The notes: generated by a model from the sequence alone, not told the origin. DNA of 64,000 bases from Allium sativum (GCA_030737875.1 CM060911.1:94818599-94882598); one strand, 5' to 3'; counted from the stretch's first letter, positions 1 to 12,675 are shown. Numbers and translations: made by a program.

Positions 1-594
1 TTTTATACAGATTACTAGTTGGGATACTAGTTAGGTGGTGCAGAGATTAGTATGGGGTGCGATATTAATTTTGGTTCTAAACTGCTTTGCCTTAGTTTAT
101 GGTATTTTCCCATTTTCAGTTTATGCCTGTCATGTCCTTTTCCTTGTTCATATACCGAAACACCACTAGACTTACCAGGCTTTATGTCTGACTCTATGTT
201 TTCTTTCGTCTTCTTTTCTTCCGTCCCCCCCCCCCCCCCTCGGTAGTCAGGGAGGGAATAGCTCAGATTTGTATAGACCTGTTACTCTTTCCAAGCTTGA
301 AGACTCTTTGATGTGCTGGTTTGGACTCTCTTTTCCATTGCTATGGCTGGCTAATGTTTTATTGGGGAGTATCATTGTATATTTATGCTTCTTTATTTTT
401 TTAAACAAGATAGATACTTTGTTGTTGGAAAACAATCTTTATACAAGCTGTTTTTAAATGAAATAAAGTTTTATTCATTTTTCCGCTGCTTTATTTATCT
501 GTCTTGTAATTTATCTGCATCTTTTACCTATAATACTTCACAGAACTTAGTGCATTCCCTTTGTGAGTGACACTAACGGATGTGGGGTGTTACA
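1..594 (+). mobile_element. LTR relic 1, 3' part of a gypsy LTR
   Basis: The sequence resembles the 3' end of the element B LTR (about 26980-27663). Both have a TGGGATACTAG-like stretch, a run of C near 226-239, the GGGAGG block after it, and the terminal signature GTGGGGTGTTACA ending at 594. No primer-binding site follows, so it is a truncated or solo LTR. The small open frames here are not conserved between relics and are not called genes. Confidence 0.75.
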
Positions 595-1313
595 AGCACA
601 GGTATCTACAGTCAAGCGAAGGCCGAATGACACACGTGACAAATGCATGCGAGTAGGAGCCGATTGATATAAGGGGATCATTTCACCATGAACACGTGGT
701 GCTAGTTGGACAAGTATAAGTAGGTGCAGAGAATTAAAAATGGGTGCGATGTACATTTGGTTTATCCTGCCTTATATAGTTTTATGTTAGTTTGCTGTTC
801 GGGTACTGTCCTATTTTCAGTTTATTCCTATCATGACCTTTTCCTTATTCACACACTGAAAAGTCACTAGACTTACTCAAACTTATGTATGACCCGTTTT
901 TCTGTCGTCTTCTTTTCTTTCGTCCCCCCCCCCCTCAGGTAGCCAGGGAGGGAATAGCTCAGCTTAATTTGGACCGTTCATCTTTCCAAGCTTGAAGACT
1001 CTGTGATGTACGGCTTGGAACCCATTATCTTTGGCTATAGCTTTGGACACATTAGACTTGGGGATTTATGCAGTTTTATTTATATGCTTCTTTATGTTTT
1101 AATCAAGACAGAGATTATGATGAAATGTTTTGGAAGTTATTTTGAGGCAATTTACTGTAATGGTTTTTGTATTGAATGATGTATGAAATAAATGTTTGTT
1201 TTCCGCTACTTATATTTCTGTCTTGTAAATTTTCTGTGTCTTTTACCTATAATACTCCACCAAAGTTAAGGCATTCCCTTAGTGAGTGGCCTTAACGGAG
1301 GTGGGGTGCTTCA
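595..1313 (+). mobile_element. LTR relic 2, 3' part of a related gypsy LTR
   Basis: This is a second copy of the same LTR 3' region, placed directly behind relic 1. It repeats the GTGCAGAG block (about 722), a C run near 925-935, the GGGAGGGAATAGCTCAG block and the terminal signature GGTGGGGTGCTTCA near 1301-1313, in which the usual TGTTACA has become TGCTTCA. It is diverged from relic 1, so the pair is not a recent tandem duplication. No internal retrotransposon sequence separates them. Confidence 0.7.
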
Positions 1314-3656
1314 CTCTGCTAAATATATATATCTGTTTGATGGCAGAGAATTTATTCTCTTGCTTAACACCCTTCTCTAAGACATATGAGCTTAGAGGTT
1401 ATATATCGGTAGAAAGTAATAGTACAGTGTAGATTGTCGATGCGACATGTTAGTGTTTCCAAAGTTAAATAATCATTAATATTGATTTCTAGGAAGCTTA
1501 AAACTATGTGGAGTTTTAATGAATCTTTAATTAGATTGAAATGGGAATTGATAATTTAAATTATCAAATTTGGGAAATGATCAAGAATGGAGTATAACCA
1601 ATTTTGCTCCTAGCGATAGTTAAATCTTTAATTAGATTTGAAAATGAAATGGTAATTAAATTTACCGATAACACCGTGGTGTTAGATATGAAGTATCACC
1701 GGTTTTGCTCCATCGTATGAATAGGTCGGGATTGGGAAATTAAACAAATGATTACTTCGGTAAGGTGCGCTAATCCCGACTAGTTTGGATAAACCTTAAT
1801 TTTGTTTGAATTGATATCCAAAGGAAGATTAAAGACTAAATTTAAAGAATTTATCTTTAATAAAATTAATGGGAACTTTTCCCAAAGGATGTGAATATTT
1901 AAATAAAAGAATATTCAGAATTGGAATGAGGCGTATCTTGTGTTTTTATCGAACTTGTTTATTATATATGTGAGTTATTCAGAAAGGCCGGGTTTATACC
2001 CATTCTAAATAACTGATTTGACGATAAGTCGACGATGAAGACGGTGGTTGAAGACGGGAGGTTTTCACATCGTTTGGATGATTACTGATGTCTTGATTTG
2101 GTTGTACACCCAAGACGAGGTAATAAGTTGTGATCATCCAGACATACTTGGAGATCGACCGAATATACGAGGACTTCTCTCCTGTATTGGACATATGGGA
2201 CGAGAAATAAGGTGTCTCCGGTTTCGATCAGACCCAGAACGAACTTTTAAATGGATGTGTGTCTGACATTGGATTTTATTCTGTGTTGATTGATCTCTAT
2301 TAAATATATATCTGTTTGGCCGCGGAGAATTTATTCTCTTGCTTAACGCCCTTCTCGGAGACGTACGGGATTAGTGGTTATATATCGATAGACATCAGTC
2401 GCATGGCGTGAGTTGCCTGTGTAGCATGCACAGATGCAAATGATCAAGGCTTCTGTTGAAAAGCAGAGTCTTGTGGTTGATGATCAAAGCATGACTTTAA
2501 TATAGCATAGCTTTGTGTATAACATTAATTCGCGAGCCTCACACCTCGGTATGAGTTAAAAACGGGATAAGGGACCCGAGGATGACATGACGTTTCTTTC
2601 TAGCTATGGGTGGTGTCTGGGTTTTGCAAGCCCAGACATTATAATATTTTTACCTTTGTGGTTGTTGGAATGTGATGCGCCTTGGATATATCGGTCTCTA
2701 CGGATCCGATGGATATAGGTCCTATAGGACCAGGAAACGTGTTTCCAGGAATTGCCAATCCTAAAACGTAAGGGAGGACCGGCCTTGTAGGATCCATGGG
2801 TCTTTTGCGGGAGATCCTGAGGCATTTGCTAGAGTGTCTCGAAGCCAGCGAGGAGAACGTCCCTTGCCTTGACTCATGATGGAAAACCAATTTCCAATAC
2901 GTGACATTGCGGTTTTGATTGTAGAGCCTAGTATTGGCGACATGATATATGGTACCCATGCCATCTATGATCGATAAATTTATATTTGAAGTTGTTTTCA
3001 TACACTTTACACTATAATAGTATCAAAATGATTTGTTTTAAATGTACCAAGCATGTTTGGCTATTATAAGGTAAAACCCTATCCTCGGCTTGCGTTGCAT
3101 TATGTGATGGGACCTTAGTCCTATAATAGCTTCATTTTTTCAAAAAGCATTGCGTTGTTTCTTTTATGCACTGGTATTCTTGGGAGGAAACTCGTTCTAT
3201 GTTATACGGCGTGGTCTCTTTATATACTATATTTTAAATTAAAGTTTTAAATAATTGTTTTAGTTCTCACACCAGTCACATGATTGACCTGGAGTTTATT
3301 GTTTTAACCTAAACTCTGAGTGCCCCTATTTTCCACACGGGCAGCTAGTAGTTTTGGTTTTGCAGATTTATATTCATAGGATCTTGGTTCACAGGTGGAA
3401 CAATATTCGGAAAGCTCTGTATCCGTTTATCTCTTTCAGTTGTGTTTTTGTATTATTTTCCGCTGGATTGTAATTTAAATCTCTGATATTTCTCTGATGT
3501 ATAATATTTATTCATGCTCTGTATATTCTTGTACTCTGATGTAAATTATTGTAATAAGCAATGAAATGTTCTTCTGTTTGTGTTCTGATTTGTCGTGTTC
3601 CCAGACAACCTGTTATTTCTCTTCTCTTCGGAGACTAGAGAAGTTCGGGTCGTTAC
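1314..3656 (+). mobile_element. Diverged relic of a long LTR related to element E
   Basis: From about 1990 the sequence runs in parallel with the 3' half of the element E LTR (53180-54855). Shared landmarks in order are AAGGCCG.GTTTA, a GAAGACGGT.GTTGAAGAC block, TTCACATCG, GTGTCTCCGGTTTCG, CAGACCCAGAACG, GAGAATTTATTCTCT, ATGATCAAGGCTT, CGCGAGCCTCA, ACGTTTCTTTCTAGC, CTCACACCAGTCACATGA and CACACGGGCAGC. It ends near 3656 in GGGTCGTTAC. The segment 1314-1420 duplicates 2290-2395. Positions 1440-1980 are AT-rich and I see no gene in them. No primer site follows. Confidence 0.65.
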
Positions 3657-3686
3657 CGGACGATTCAGCGCATCTAAGTTGCTAAG

Positions 3687-3769
3687 GTGTTGGTAAAGTG
3701 CTGGATTCAGCCCATCCAAGTTTCAGAGTGGGGGACTATGTATGGGGAATTACTGGCTGGGAGAATTAG
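3687..3769 (+). pseudogene. NADP-dependent alkenal reductase-like pseudogene, 5' half of a split exon
   Basis: Frame starting with the second base of a codon at 3687 (GTT at 3689) reads GVGKVLDSAHPSFRVGD, then YVWGITGWEN and a Tyr codon cut after two bases. This is the segment just before the cofactor domain in plant double-bond or 2-alkenal reductases of the zinc-independent medium-chain reductase family, where VLDS..P.F..GD..WG.TGWEEYSLI is typical. The exon start is set by an AG acceptor at 3685-3686. After GAGAATTA the reading continues exactly at 47729, beyond the MITE and element D. Upstream exons coding for the N terminus are absent, since LTR relics begin about 30 bp upstream. Family assignment rests on remembered family motifs. 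Confidence 0.8.
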
Positions 3770-6313
3770 TGTGACAGCCCGCCTCGCACCAGCCTGCATT
3801 TCCTCCATAAGTGCGCTGTACACATGCCCGACTAGCACGGGACGGTCGTCAGGAGAAAGGGAAGAAGAGAATGAACTAATCGAGGAACCTGTAGAATGTC
3901 TCACAGCGCATGGGATAAAATATAATAATGATAACATACTTGACATAAAACAGGTGAGACAGTGCATAAACTGATAACTAAAATCAACATCAACATCAGA
4001 GCAGCGGAAATCCAAATACAGCTTATTACAATTTTCCAAATTTACTGTCTCTAACAAAAGAAAGCTAAAATAGAAGATGCACCACCAATGCCCAAGCATT
4101 GATCTTCAACAACACAGGGAGAATACTATATATATTACGTGGAAGCCGCCTGCTCGTCTCCGGATCATCTACCCGCGCATCACCAGCTAACCTGTCTCTA
4201 GTCTGCTCGTGTGAGCACCCAGAGTAATAAGAGGAGACATAAAACTCTGGGTCAGACTTAAAGCCTGGTATGAGCGATAAGCATCTAAACAGAATAATAA
4301 CAGGTATACTAAACCATACCTGAACCTGCAACCAAAGAGTTAGTACCACATACCGTACAGTTCTCTAAGGTGCCATAATGAATAGTGTAAAGAATACGGG
4401 GGTGGGGTGTGTATGTCGTAATGATAGCAAACAAACCATCGATAGCAACCATCCTCACATCCCTCACTCAGTGCACAAAGCATACGACATCTACCACCTT
4501 GGACTACTAGACAAATTGAGGTAATGACGGATCCCGACTTGTAGAAACCCTGCTGTGACCAAGCTAAACATATGGAGTCATGACCAAACATTTCAATGAC
4601 CCATTTCATTGATCGTAGCCCTTGATTCTACCAATGCCATAATGGCCCTGAATCTGCCTCCGTACCTCCTACCATAGTGGTCCAAAGCTACAGACATCGT
4701 AAACCCCTTAGCACGCGTCCTGCAGCAAAGCCCAACCATGAAGCGAACTCATTGGTTCCCAGCTGGATCCTGAGTCAAAGCTCCTCATTTGGACTTCCTT
4801 TGCATCTCGGGTTTTGATCGAATTGGAGTTGGTCTTCAAAAGAGTCATCGCATAGAAGTGGTCCTGAATTCGATTCGGTTCGGATATATACGTATAACAC
4901 GGTTCGGTTCGGTGATCCTTCCCCTTTAGACGTTGGTTCGGTTCATATGTCACGCTCCAGTCGGTTCGGTTCGTCCCTCCTTCTCTAGCTTGCCTGCCCC
5001 GATCCGATCTCGTTCCGTGGCCTACTCCGATCCGGTCCTGCTCCATAGCTCCGATCCGATCCCCCTCGCTTGCCTCCTCCGATCCGATCTCGATCCCTAG
5101 CCCACTCCGATCCGATCCTGCTCCATGGCTCTGATCCGATCCTCTGTCCAACTCCAACTCAAAGCAGTGGCCTTCCTTCTTGCCAACCTTCTTTGTGCCA
5201 GATTCCAGTTCGGGTCGGATTCCTTGCCCAGCTCCCTATCCGATCCGAGCCCATACCCGATCCGATCCGAAACCCTGCACAACTTTCTGCAACTTTTTCC
5301 AGCAACTTGTTTACGCCATTCGACGACGTTTTCGACAAATCTAACTATACTTATCAATCACAAATCATCCCAAACTGTCATAGCAACATAACAAACTAGC
5401 CACAAACACCAAAACAATGAATTTTCATGTCAAAATGGATCAAATATACCCAGAACCCAATAATTTCCCTCAAGTATGTTTAAGCAAAACTAGTCATAGG
5501 GTTAACAAAACTTAATCAAATTAAACCAAATTTCTACCAGAGGTGTAAAATATTATTTTCGAATTTGTAAACATTTTTCCAGAATTTATTGGTGTATACA
5601 TTCGCTAATCTTCACTAATTACCCTTAATTAACTGAAATTAGTGTCAAAACGATGCTATCACTCACCTTTGCCACAACTAAAACCCCAAAACTGAAATAT
5701 TCTCTGATTTGGCGTTGTTCCCAATCTTACATAACAGCTCTACCTCAGTTCTCATGCTAATACTCCTTGATTTGATGTTTGCTAAGCCTAATCTTCAATT
5801 AGAAAGTGATTAAGAGGTGTTTTGAAGAGATTTAGAGGGTGGAGGCCATGGCTAGGTTAAGAGGAATGAATAGCGACGGCTAAAAAATGAGAAAAAGGTA
5901 TTCTCCAAACCCTAACAGCCCTTTTAAACTCCTAATCCCGAAATTCCCCTTTGGGCCTAGCTGTTAATCACCCGGTTAAGCCCAATTAAGCTGTTTTTCA
6001 CCATCTGAAACTTGTTTCAGCCATATCTCCCAAACGGTGAGTCCGTTTGGCTAATGTGACCACTCTACGGAAAGAGAAACCATCATCCGGAGCAATTGGA
6101 AGGGGTTTCAGGTCAAAATTCCTTTCCAGTCAAAAGTTATGGCCAAAACAGTACCAACTAGGGGTAAAATGGTCATTTAAAAATCGGGAAAAATCATGAA
6201 CATGGGAAATGACCCCAATAATCGTCTCCCAAAGTTACATGACCATACGACTTCGTATGTGATAGAAATAAATATTCTACGATCCTATGATGCGTAGAAT
6301 GCGGGTCGTTACA
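3770..6313 (-). repeat. Element D 3' LTR, uninterrupted copy (2544 bp)
   Basis: On the element's strand it begins TGTAACGACCCGC at 6313 and ends with the complement of TGTGACAGCCC at 3770. It is the reference for the broken 5' LTR. It contains a GATCCG-rich repeat block (about 4995-5150) and several GGTTCGGTTCGG runs (4876-4975). A TTTAAA box (about 5922-5928) lies beside AAACCCTAA (5907-5915) near the presumed promoter. Open frames across it are translations of these repeats, not genes. Confidence 0.9.
4995..5150. repeat. GATCCG-rich tandem repeat in the D LTR
   Basis: Two tandem copies of a unit of about 79 bp built on CTCCGATCCGATC, with CCTGCTCCAT between the blocks. The counterpart in the 5' LTR is near 46038-46195. 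Confidence 0.6.
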
Positions 6314-6472
6314 CTCTCCCCCCCCCTTAAGAAATTTCGTCCCCGAAATTCCTTAACCCAAACATACAAAGGATCCCGCATGCCTAACAACCACATACAA
6401 CAATCAAACATGCAAAACAAGCAACCAAGCCTATCCTAGCATGCGGAAAACTAAATCAAAGTCAAAATCTTA
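6314..6472 (-). other. Element D polypurine tract and 3' untranslated region
   Basis: Read on the element's strand, the purine run CTTAAGGGGGGGGGAGAG (about 6314-6331) lies directly against the LTR start. It is preceded by TTTCGGGGACGAAATTT, a block shared with A, B and C. This is the plus-strand priming site of reverse transcription. No gene is present between here and the pol stop at 6473. Confidence 0.85.
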
Positions 6473-9400
6473 CTAGGCAAAGAATTCTGGATACTTCTTC
6501 CTTATGTCCTCCTCTGTTTCCCAAGTACAGTCTTTCTCATCCTCACCCCACTGGACTTTGACTAGTTTCACCGCCTTCCTTCGAAGTTGCTTCATGTCGT
6601 GCTCGACAATACGGGCCGGCTTGCGGTTCCCAACCGCCTCGGGTTCTACTTCGAAGTCCTTTAACTGATCAAGTGCAATAGTCATATCTGATTCATGGAC
6701 GAACTTCCTTAGTTGGGAAACATGAAATACATTGTGAACTCCCGCCATTTTCTCTGGTAAGCCAACTCTATATGCCAAATTCCCGACTAGTTCGAGAACA
6801 GGGAATGGGCCAACGAATCTTGGTGCCAACTTGCTTCTCCTACCAAATCGTATTACGCTCTTCAACGGAGAAATCTTCACAAACACCAAGTCGCCAACGG
6901 AGAATTTTAAGTCTCTTCTCCTCTTATCAGCATAACACTTCTGCCTATCTTGGGCAGCCTTCATTCGTTGTCGAGTGGTCTTGATTTTATCTGAAGTTTC
7001 CCTCACCACATCTGGTCCAAGCATAAACTTCTCGCCAGTCTCTATCCAACATGATGGTGAGTTGCATGGTCTTCCGTACAAAGCTTCAAACGGAGCCATA
7101 CCGATACTGGATTGGTAGCTATTATTATATGCAAACTCTACTAGATGCAAATGGTCATCCCATGATCCACCAAAATCCAATATACATGCTCTCAAGAGAT
7201 CTTCCAAAATACGGTTCACCCTCTCCGTCTTACCGTCGGTCTAAGGATGATATGCGGTACTGAGATGTAACTCTGACCCTAGAGCCTCTTGTAAGCTGTT
7301 CCAAAACCCACTAGTGAACAACGGGTCTCGGTCACTCACAATGCTTTTAGGTACTCCATGAAATCTCACTATCCACTTCATATACAATTCTGCTAACTTA
7401 GCTGCCGTTCTGGTTGATTTGACTGGTATAAATCTTGCGCTTTTGGTCAATCGGTCCACAATCACCCAAATGCTATCATGTCCCGATCTAGTCCTTGGTA
7501 AACCATCGATGAAATCCATCGAGACTTGCTCTCATTTCCATTCGGGAATTTCTAATGGTTTCAATAACCCACTAGGTTTCTTTTGCTCGGCTTTAACTAG
7601 CTGGCAATTCATGCACTTGGATATAAACTTCCCAATGTCTCTTTTCATCCCTTCCCGGTAATAGGTCTGCCTCATATCTCGATACATCTTGTTACCACCG
7701 GGGTGTATTGTCAGCTTTGAGTGATGACATTCTCTAAGTACTTCATCTCTCAATCCATTGACATTGGGTACGACTAGTCTTCCATCCTTTCTAAGCCATC
7801 CATCTCGATCAAGCCCATACTTGTTCATCTCCTCATCGATACCCATCTCTAACTTGGAGATGATTTCCAATAGGTTAGGATCGTCCCTCTGACTAGAGCC
7901 GATCCGCTCAATCAAAGTGGGTCTGATCGTCAAACTTGCTAACATTTCTGGATCCAGTTCGCACTTTGGTCTGAAATCAAACCCCGCGATATATTCCAGT
8001 TGCTTCCATTCAAGAAACATAGCCCCTAGGCTGGCATGTCTCCTACTCAATGCATCAGCCACCGCATTGCCTTTTCCCGGTGTATATGCGATGTCAAAGT
8101 CATAGGAAGCCAAGAATTCTAACCATCTCTGCTGACGGAGATTCAGATCTTTCTGAGAGAAGAGATACTTTAACGGCTTATGATCTGTAAACAGCTCAAA
8201 TCTTTCTCCCAAGAGATAGTGTCTCCACACCTTTAACGCGAACACAATCGCTGCCAATTCCAAATCATGGGTAGGGTATCTTCTCTCGTGCTGTTTCAAT
8301 TGCCGACTTGCATAAGCTACAACTCTACCGCCTTGCATCAATACAACACCCAGTCCGGTACCACAGGCATCCGTGTATACCGTCATCTCTTCATTCCCCT
8401 TAGGAATGACTAACACTGGTGCGCTTGTCAACTTGTCCTTTAGACTCTTGAATGCATTCTCGCACCTACCATCCCGGACAAAAGCTTGATTCTTCTTAGT
8501 TAACTGGGTCAATGGTGCAGCTATCTTGGAGAAACCTTGGATAAACTTACGATAATATCCAGCCAATCCCAAGAAACTTCTTACGTCTGTTGCATTCTTG
8601 GGCGTAGGCCAATCCTGTACCGTAGCCACCTTTGCCGGGTCCACGGAAATCCCATTGTCTGATACAACATGGCCCAAGAACCTCACTTCCCTCTTCCAGA
8701 AGTGACACTTAGAAAACTTTTCTTTCAATTGGTATTTTCTCAACACCTCCATCACTATTCTTAAATGTTTCTTGTGTTCTTCCTCTGTCCTCGAGTAGAC
8801 CAAAATATCATCAACGAACACAAGGACAAACTTATTCAACTGATCTCTGAATACCCTATTCATAAGATGCACAAAATATGCTGGGGCATTGGTCAGCCCG
8901 AATGGCATGACCAACCACTCATAAAATCCAGACGGCGTCCGAAATGCTGTTTTAGCTATACTCTCAGCTTCCACTCTAAGCTGATGAAAACCTGTCGCGA
9001 GATCCAATTGAGAAAATACTCTCGCGCCACTCAACTGATCGAACAAATCATCTATCCGCGGTAGAGGATATTTATTCTTCCTCGTCACTTTATTCAACTC
9101 GCGGTAGTCTACACACAAACGAAGGGAACCATCCGCCTTGGTAGCAAACACAACTGGTGCTCCCCATTCAGAAACACTCCTTCTGATAAATCCCTTCTTC
9201 AAAAGATCGCTGACTTGCACCTCGAGCTCACGCTGCTCCCTTGGTGCCATACGACGAAGTGGCATCACTATAGGCCTGGCATATTTTACCAAATTAATAC
9301 GGAACTCAATCTCTCGGTGTGGTGGAAGTCCGGTCACTTCTTCGAAAACATCCGGATACTGGCCAACCACGGGCAAACCTGACAACTCACTATGCGGAAT

Positions 9401-10241
9401 GTCAAGGGAGTTTAGAAAACTAGCCAATACCCCCTCACTGGGTAGACCACCAAACACTATCCTCCGCCCATCATCCGCTCTAGCTGTCACCAAAAATCCC
9501 TCACAGTCTACCACCACCCCGTATCTTCGGAGCCAATCTACCCCCAAAATAATGCCAAACCCAGTAAAGCCCAAAACAAAGCAATCACAAACAAACATGC
9601 ATCCATGACTCGATAAAACCACATTACGACAAATCATGCTAAGGCTAGTAGAACCTCCAATCAGATTCGTCACTACTAAAGATCTATCGACAATCTCGGG
9701 CTCCAATCCCAACCTATCTACCAGGTCACTAGATATGAAAGAACTGGAAGCTCCGGTGTCAAACAAAACTCTAACAGGAACATCATAAACAGAAAGCATA
9801 CCTTGAATGACGACATTCTTTCCCTTCTCCGCCGCAGTTGGGGCATTCGACGAAGAAGGAATAGCATTAAGGGCATATGCTTTCACCATTTGCTTTTCTT
9901 TAGGGGGTTGCGGACACTTGTCCTTGTGATGTCCCATTTGGCCACAATTGAAGCACTTCCTATCCGCTGGCTTGGCCCGACAATTACTAGCATAATGGCT
10001 CTTCTTACCACAGCTGAAGCACTCAACATCTTGCTTATTCTTTTTCTTCTGGCCATCTTTAGTCTGATTCTGCTTTCTCTTATTCTGGGAACCACCCTTG
10101 CCTCCACCACTTGCTTGTGGCTTTGGCTCATATGCGGATGCAACCTCAGTCTTCGGCTTAGGGTAGAGACTTTCTAACCTCAATGCTTTCCCTACAATCG
10201 ACTCAAACGACTCATCGATGTGGTTATAAGTCTTTCCCCCA
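6473..10241 (-). pseudogene. Element D gag C-terminus and pol (protease, RT, RNase H, integrase, chromodomain-like), broken
   Basis: From 10183 the frame encodes two CCHC zinc knuckles ([14 protein letters not shown] and [14 protein letters not shown], residues about 54-90). Protease [10 protein letters not shown] follows (about 140), then reverse transcriptase with FVDDILVY (about 455) and RNase H with VYTDACGTG (about 600). The integrase zinc domain with [10 protein letters not shown] closes this block (about 820). The integrase core continues as [12 protein letters not shown] and [12 protein letters not shown]. The tail VKLVKVQWGEDEKDCTWETEEDIRKKYP is split here as VKLVKVQWGEDE plus DCTWETEEDIRKKYP. 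Two in-frame stops break it: TGA at 7532-7534, where relatives have Trp, and TAG at 7241-7243, where relatives have Gln of YHPQTD. The frame joins gag by a shift near 10240. It would act in a virus-like particle and nucleus if intact. Confidence 0.9.
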
Positions 10242-10847
10242 AGTACTGTCCAAACCGGTTATGAATTTCTCATTCTTCTTCTCGGCGGTATCAATAAGAG
10301 ATAACCCATATTTCGACAAAGTGTCGAATTCAGCAATATACTCCGAGACAGCTTTGCCATTCTGCTTGAGCTCTAAGAATTTCTTAAACAGAACTGACTT
10401 CTGAGTAGCTGGAATGAACTTCTCGCCAAAGCGAGCTTTAAACTGCTCCCAAGTAATCTGATCTTCGGGAGTGGCTGCCTTTATAGCATTCCACCAATTC
10501 ATTGCCCGCCCTTGCAGCTGACGGGACGCTAGCTTTCTCTTCATCGCATCCTCGATACCCAAATCCTCGAAGATACGTTCGCAACTATCTAACCAATCCT
10601 GAACATCCGTGGCCGACTCCGTTCCGTGAAACGGCTTCCCACCAAGGCTAGTATAATCCTTATTCAGCTTGGTGAAATCGACCCTCGGCGCCTGCACTAT
10701 TGGACCACCACCATTTCCATCATTGGGAGCTGCCCTCTGTACATCACTAAGCATTTCTCTCATGAGGTCAGTAAACATCGTCCTCATGTCAGCAGCATTC
10801 CCATTATTGGCCCCCCTACCAGCACCTCTAGTATATCGGCTCATCAT
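10242..10847 (-). pseudogene. Element D gag capsid region
   Basis: The frame starts at ATG 10847 (a second ATG follows at 10844) with an Arg/Gly/Asn-rich stretch SRYTRGAGRGANNGN. The retrotransposon gag capsid domain follows, with APRVDFTKLNKDYTSLGG, FHGTESATDVQDWLDSCE, WWNAIKAATPEDQITWEQFKARF, and ELKQNGKAVSEYIAEFDTLS. These match the conserved gag of plant gypsy elements. The open frame extends upstream into the LTR, but that part is not expected to be gag. Near 10240 a 1-base indel moves the reading into the frame that carries [19 protein letters not shown] and the zinc knuckles. The capsid frame itself then stops at 10224. Confidence 0.85.
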
Positions 10848-11028
10848 CAATCTGAAAAAGGAAACGATTAATGATCCCATGGTGGTGCTAGTGCAGTACG
10901 ACTTCATCCTTATACTACTAATAGTATATATATAGCTTTTGAAAACCAAAATAATCACAAATACTCTATCTCGTATACGTATATTATCTCTCCCTGATAA
11001 CTTCCCTAGGTTAACTACGCAACCTAGA

Positions 11029-11040
11029 GCTCTGATACCA
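11029..11040 (-). other. Element D primer-binding site (initiator tRNA-Met)
   Basis: On the element's strand TGGTATCAGAGC follows the 5' LTR end after two bases. It is complementary to the 3' end of plant initiator tRNA-Met. It fixes the 5' LTR start at 11043. Confidence 0.9.
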
Positions 11041-11042
11041 AG

Positions 11043-11208
11043 TGTGACGGCCCGCCCCGCACCAGCCTGCATTTCCTCCATAAGTGCGCTGTACACATGC
11101 CCGACTAGCATGGGACGGTCGTCAGGAGAAAGGAAAGAAGAGAATGAACTAATCGAGGAACCTGTAGAATGTCTCACAGTGCATGGGATAAAATATAATA
11201 ATGATAAC
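11043..11208 (-). repeat. Element D 5' LTR, piece 1 (LTR 3' end)
   Basis: Matches 3770-3935 of the intact LTR, from TGTGACGGCCCGCC to ATGATAAC. Element A then interrupts it at the ATAAC target site (11204-11208). Confidence 0.9.
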
Positions 11209-11225
11209 TGTAACACCTCACCTCC

Positions 11226-11254
11226 GCTAGGGTCACTCTTTCGGGGGCACTAGC
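11226..11254 (-). other. LTR-terminal hairpin (type H3), element A 3' LTR
   Basis: In sense orientation GCTAG ... CTAGC encloses a loop of about 19 bases ending in GAGTGACC. The 5' LTR copy is at 19441-19469. The same position in B, C and relics 1 and 2 holds a hairpin with different stem bases. Confidence 0.6.
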
Positions 11255-12420
11255 TTCTGGGGGGCGTTAGAACTGGGTAAGCATGCATAATGATATATCA
11301 AGGCAGAACAAGAACATAAATATATATGTAAAACATAGTAAGTGAGAATAAAACAGTGGAATATGTCAAACCATCTCAAAACAAGTCTAGTACATCATAA
11401 AGTCAACTGCCAAAATAAACATGTCTAGTACATCATAAACAGAAATACTGAAATACATAGTGCTATCCCCAAAATAAAGATGATAAACCATAGCGAGCTC
11501 AATGTCCAGACATACATGAGCTATCCAGCAAACAAGCAAGCGATCCAAGCTAAGCACCACTATTCCCTCCCTGAGAACCTGGGGGGGGGGGGGAGAAACG
11601 GAAGAAAAGAAGCGAAAGAAAACAGGTCAGTCAAAAAGACTGGTAAGCCCTACTACGATCAGTCTATAAACTAATAAAGTTAACATCATGATGGAAACTG
11701 AGATGAACATACTGGCAATAGATAAAGGTGTCATCACATAAAGAAGATTAAGCTTTGCACCACAGTGTACTAGCAAACTAACATAACAGGTATTGATCCC
11801 TCAGCCCAAACTTTGGCCCAATAACATGAGGTGACCTTAATACAAGGTCCAGCCCAACGGTCTAGTCGATCGGCTCCCTATAAACCTAACACGTCAAGTG
11901 TTGGTGTCCATACGACCCACATATGGTTGTAGTCAGACTGTGCTGGGTCCACCTTCGGGTGTATCAAGCCCTCGGGTGTCAACCCCAGACACCTAAGCAA
12001 TAATGCACAGTCTAAACCTACTGGTACCCGTGCCTCGAGTTTGTCCAACACCGGACTACGTGCACGTCCGTAGCCCGCCTGGACCCGCACCGCTGTACCA
12101 CTCAGCCGTCGCTTTGGTCGCTTACATCAGTCCAGTAATCGTGCCCCGCCCTAGCCTAGCCTCTAGGGTTGTGAATGATACCAAACTGGGATTACTGCTG
12201 GAACAGACCACGTTGCTAGGGTTTTCTAAGAGGGTTAAGTGTGGTTTAACCCCTCACTAATCATGGACTAAATTAGTTAAGTGTAACCAACAGTTCACCA
12301 CTTAACCCCATTTAATCCCTCGTATCCCCAAAAATTGGTTAAGTATTAGTGGGCCATGACTTAACCCTAATCATGAGGTATTAATTAATTTAATTGTGCC
12401 TTAACCTCTCACATTAGACT

Positions 12421-12476
12421 TTGTTGCGGTTACCTAGTTAAGCCGGTGGGTTCCGGGTAGATTTACACTACAATTT
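12421..12476 (-). other. LTR hairpin module H1, first copy, element A 3' LTR
   Basis: The core GTTAAGCCGGTGGG / TTCCGGGTAG is flanked by imperfect arms. Two arm positions are mispaired in this LTR. The 5' LTR copy (20637-20688) pairs fully if one G-U pair in the sense RNA is allowed. Confidence 0.55.
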
Positions 12477-12531
12477 GGTCTAACCTCGGGTCTTGGCACC
12501 ACATGACCAACTTCTCACATTGGATCCTATT

Positions 12532-12584
12532 GTTTGTAGCCACTAGTTAAGCCGGTAGGTTCCGGGTAGAATTACGCTACAAAC
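12532..12584 (-). other. LTR hairpin module H1, second copy, element A 3' LTR
   Basis: Perfect 9-bp arms GTTTGTAGC and GCTACAAAC enclose the conserved core with two CCGG boxes and TTAAC. The partner in the 5' LTR is 20746-20798. Confidence 0.7.
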
Positions 12585-12675
12585 TCAACCCAACCTCGAG
12601 TTGGCCACACTTATGTTTTCTAAGTGTCATGTCCACTTTATTTTCAAAACATAATTACAAGTTTAACAAATACTT

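Noticed and set aside
4708..5399. Frames of 86-149 residues over the GATCCG region of D's LTR
   Set aside because: Low-complexity translations of a repeat on both strands. They occur again in the other LTR and have no recognisable domain.
12421..12584. H1 hairpins as hammerhead or twister ribozymes
   Set aside because: The CTGATGA and GAAA core of hammerheads is missing, and I could not fit the twister core. They are kept as an unnamed structured element.
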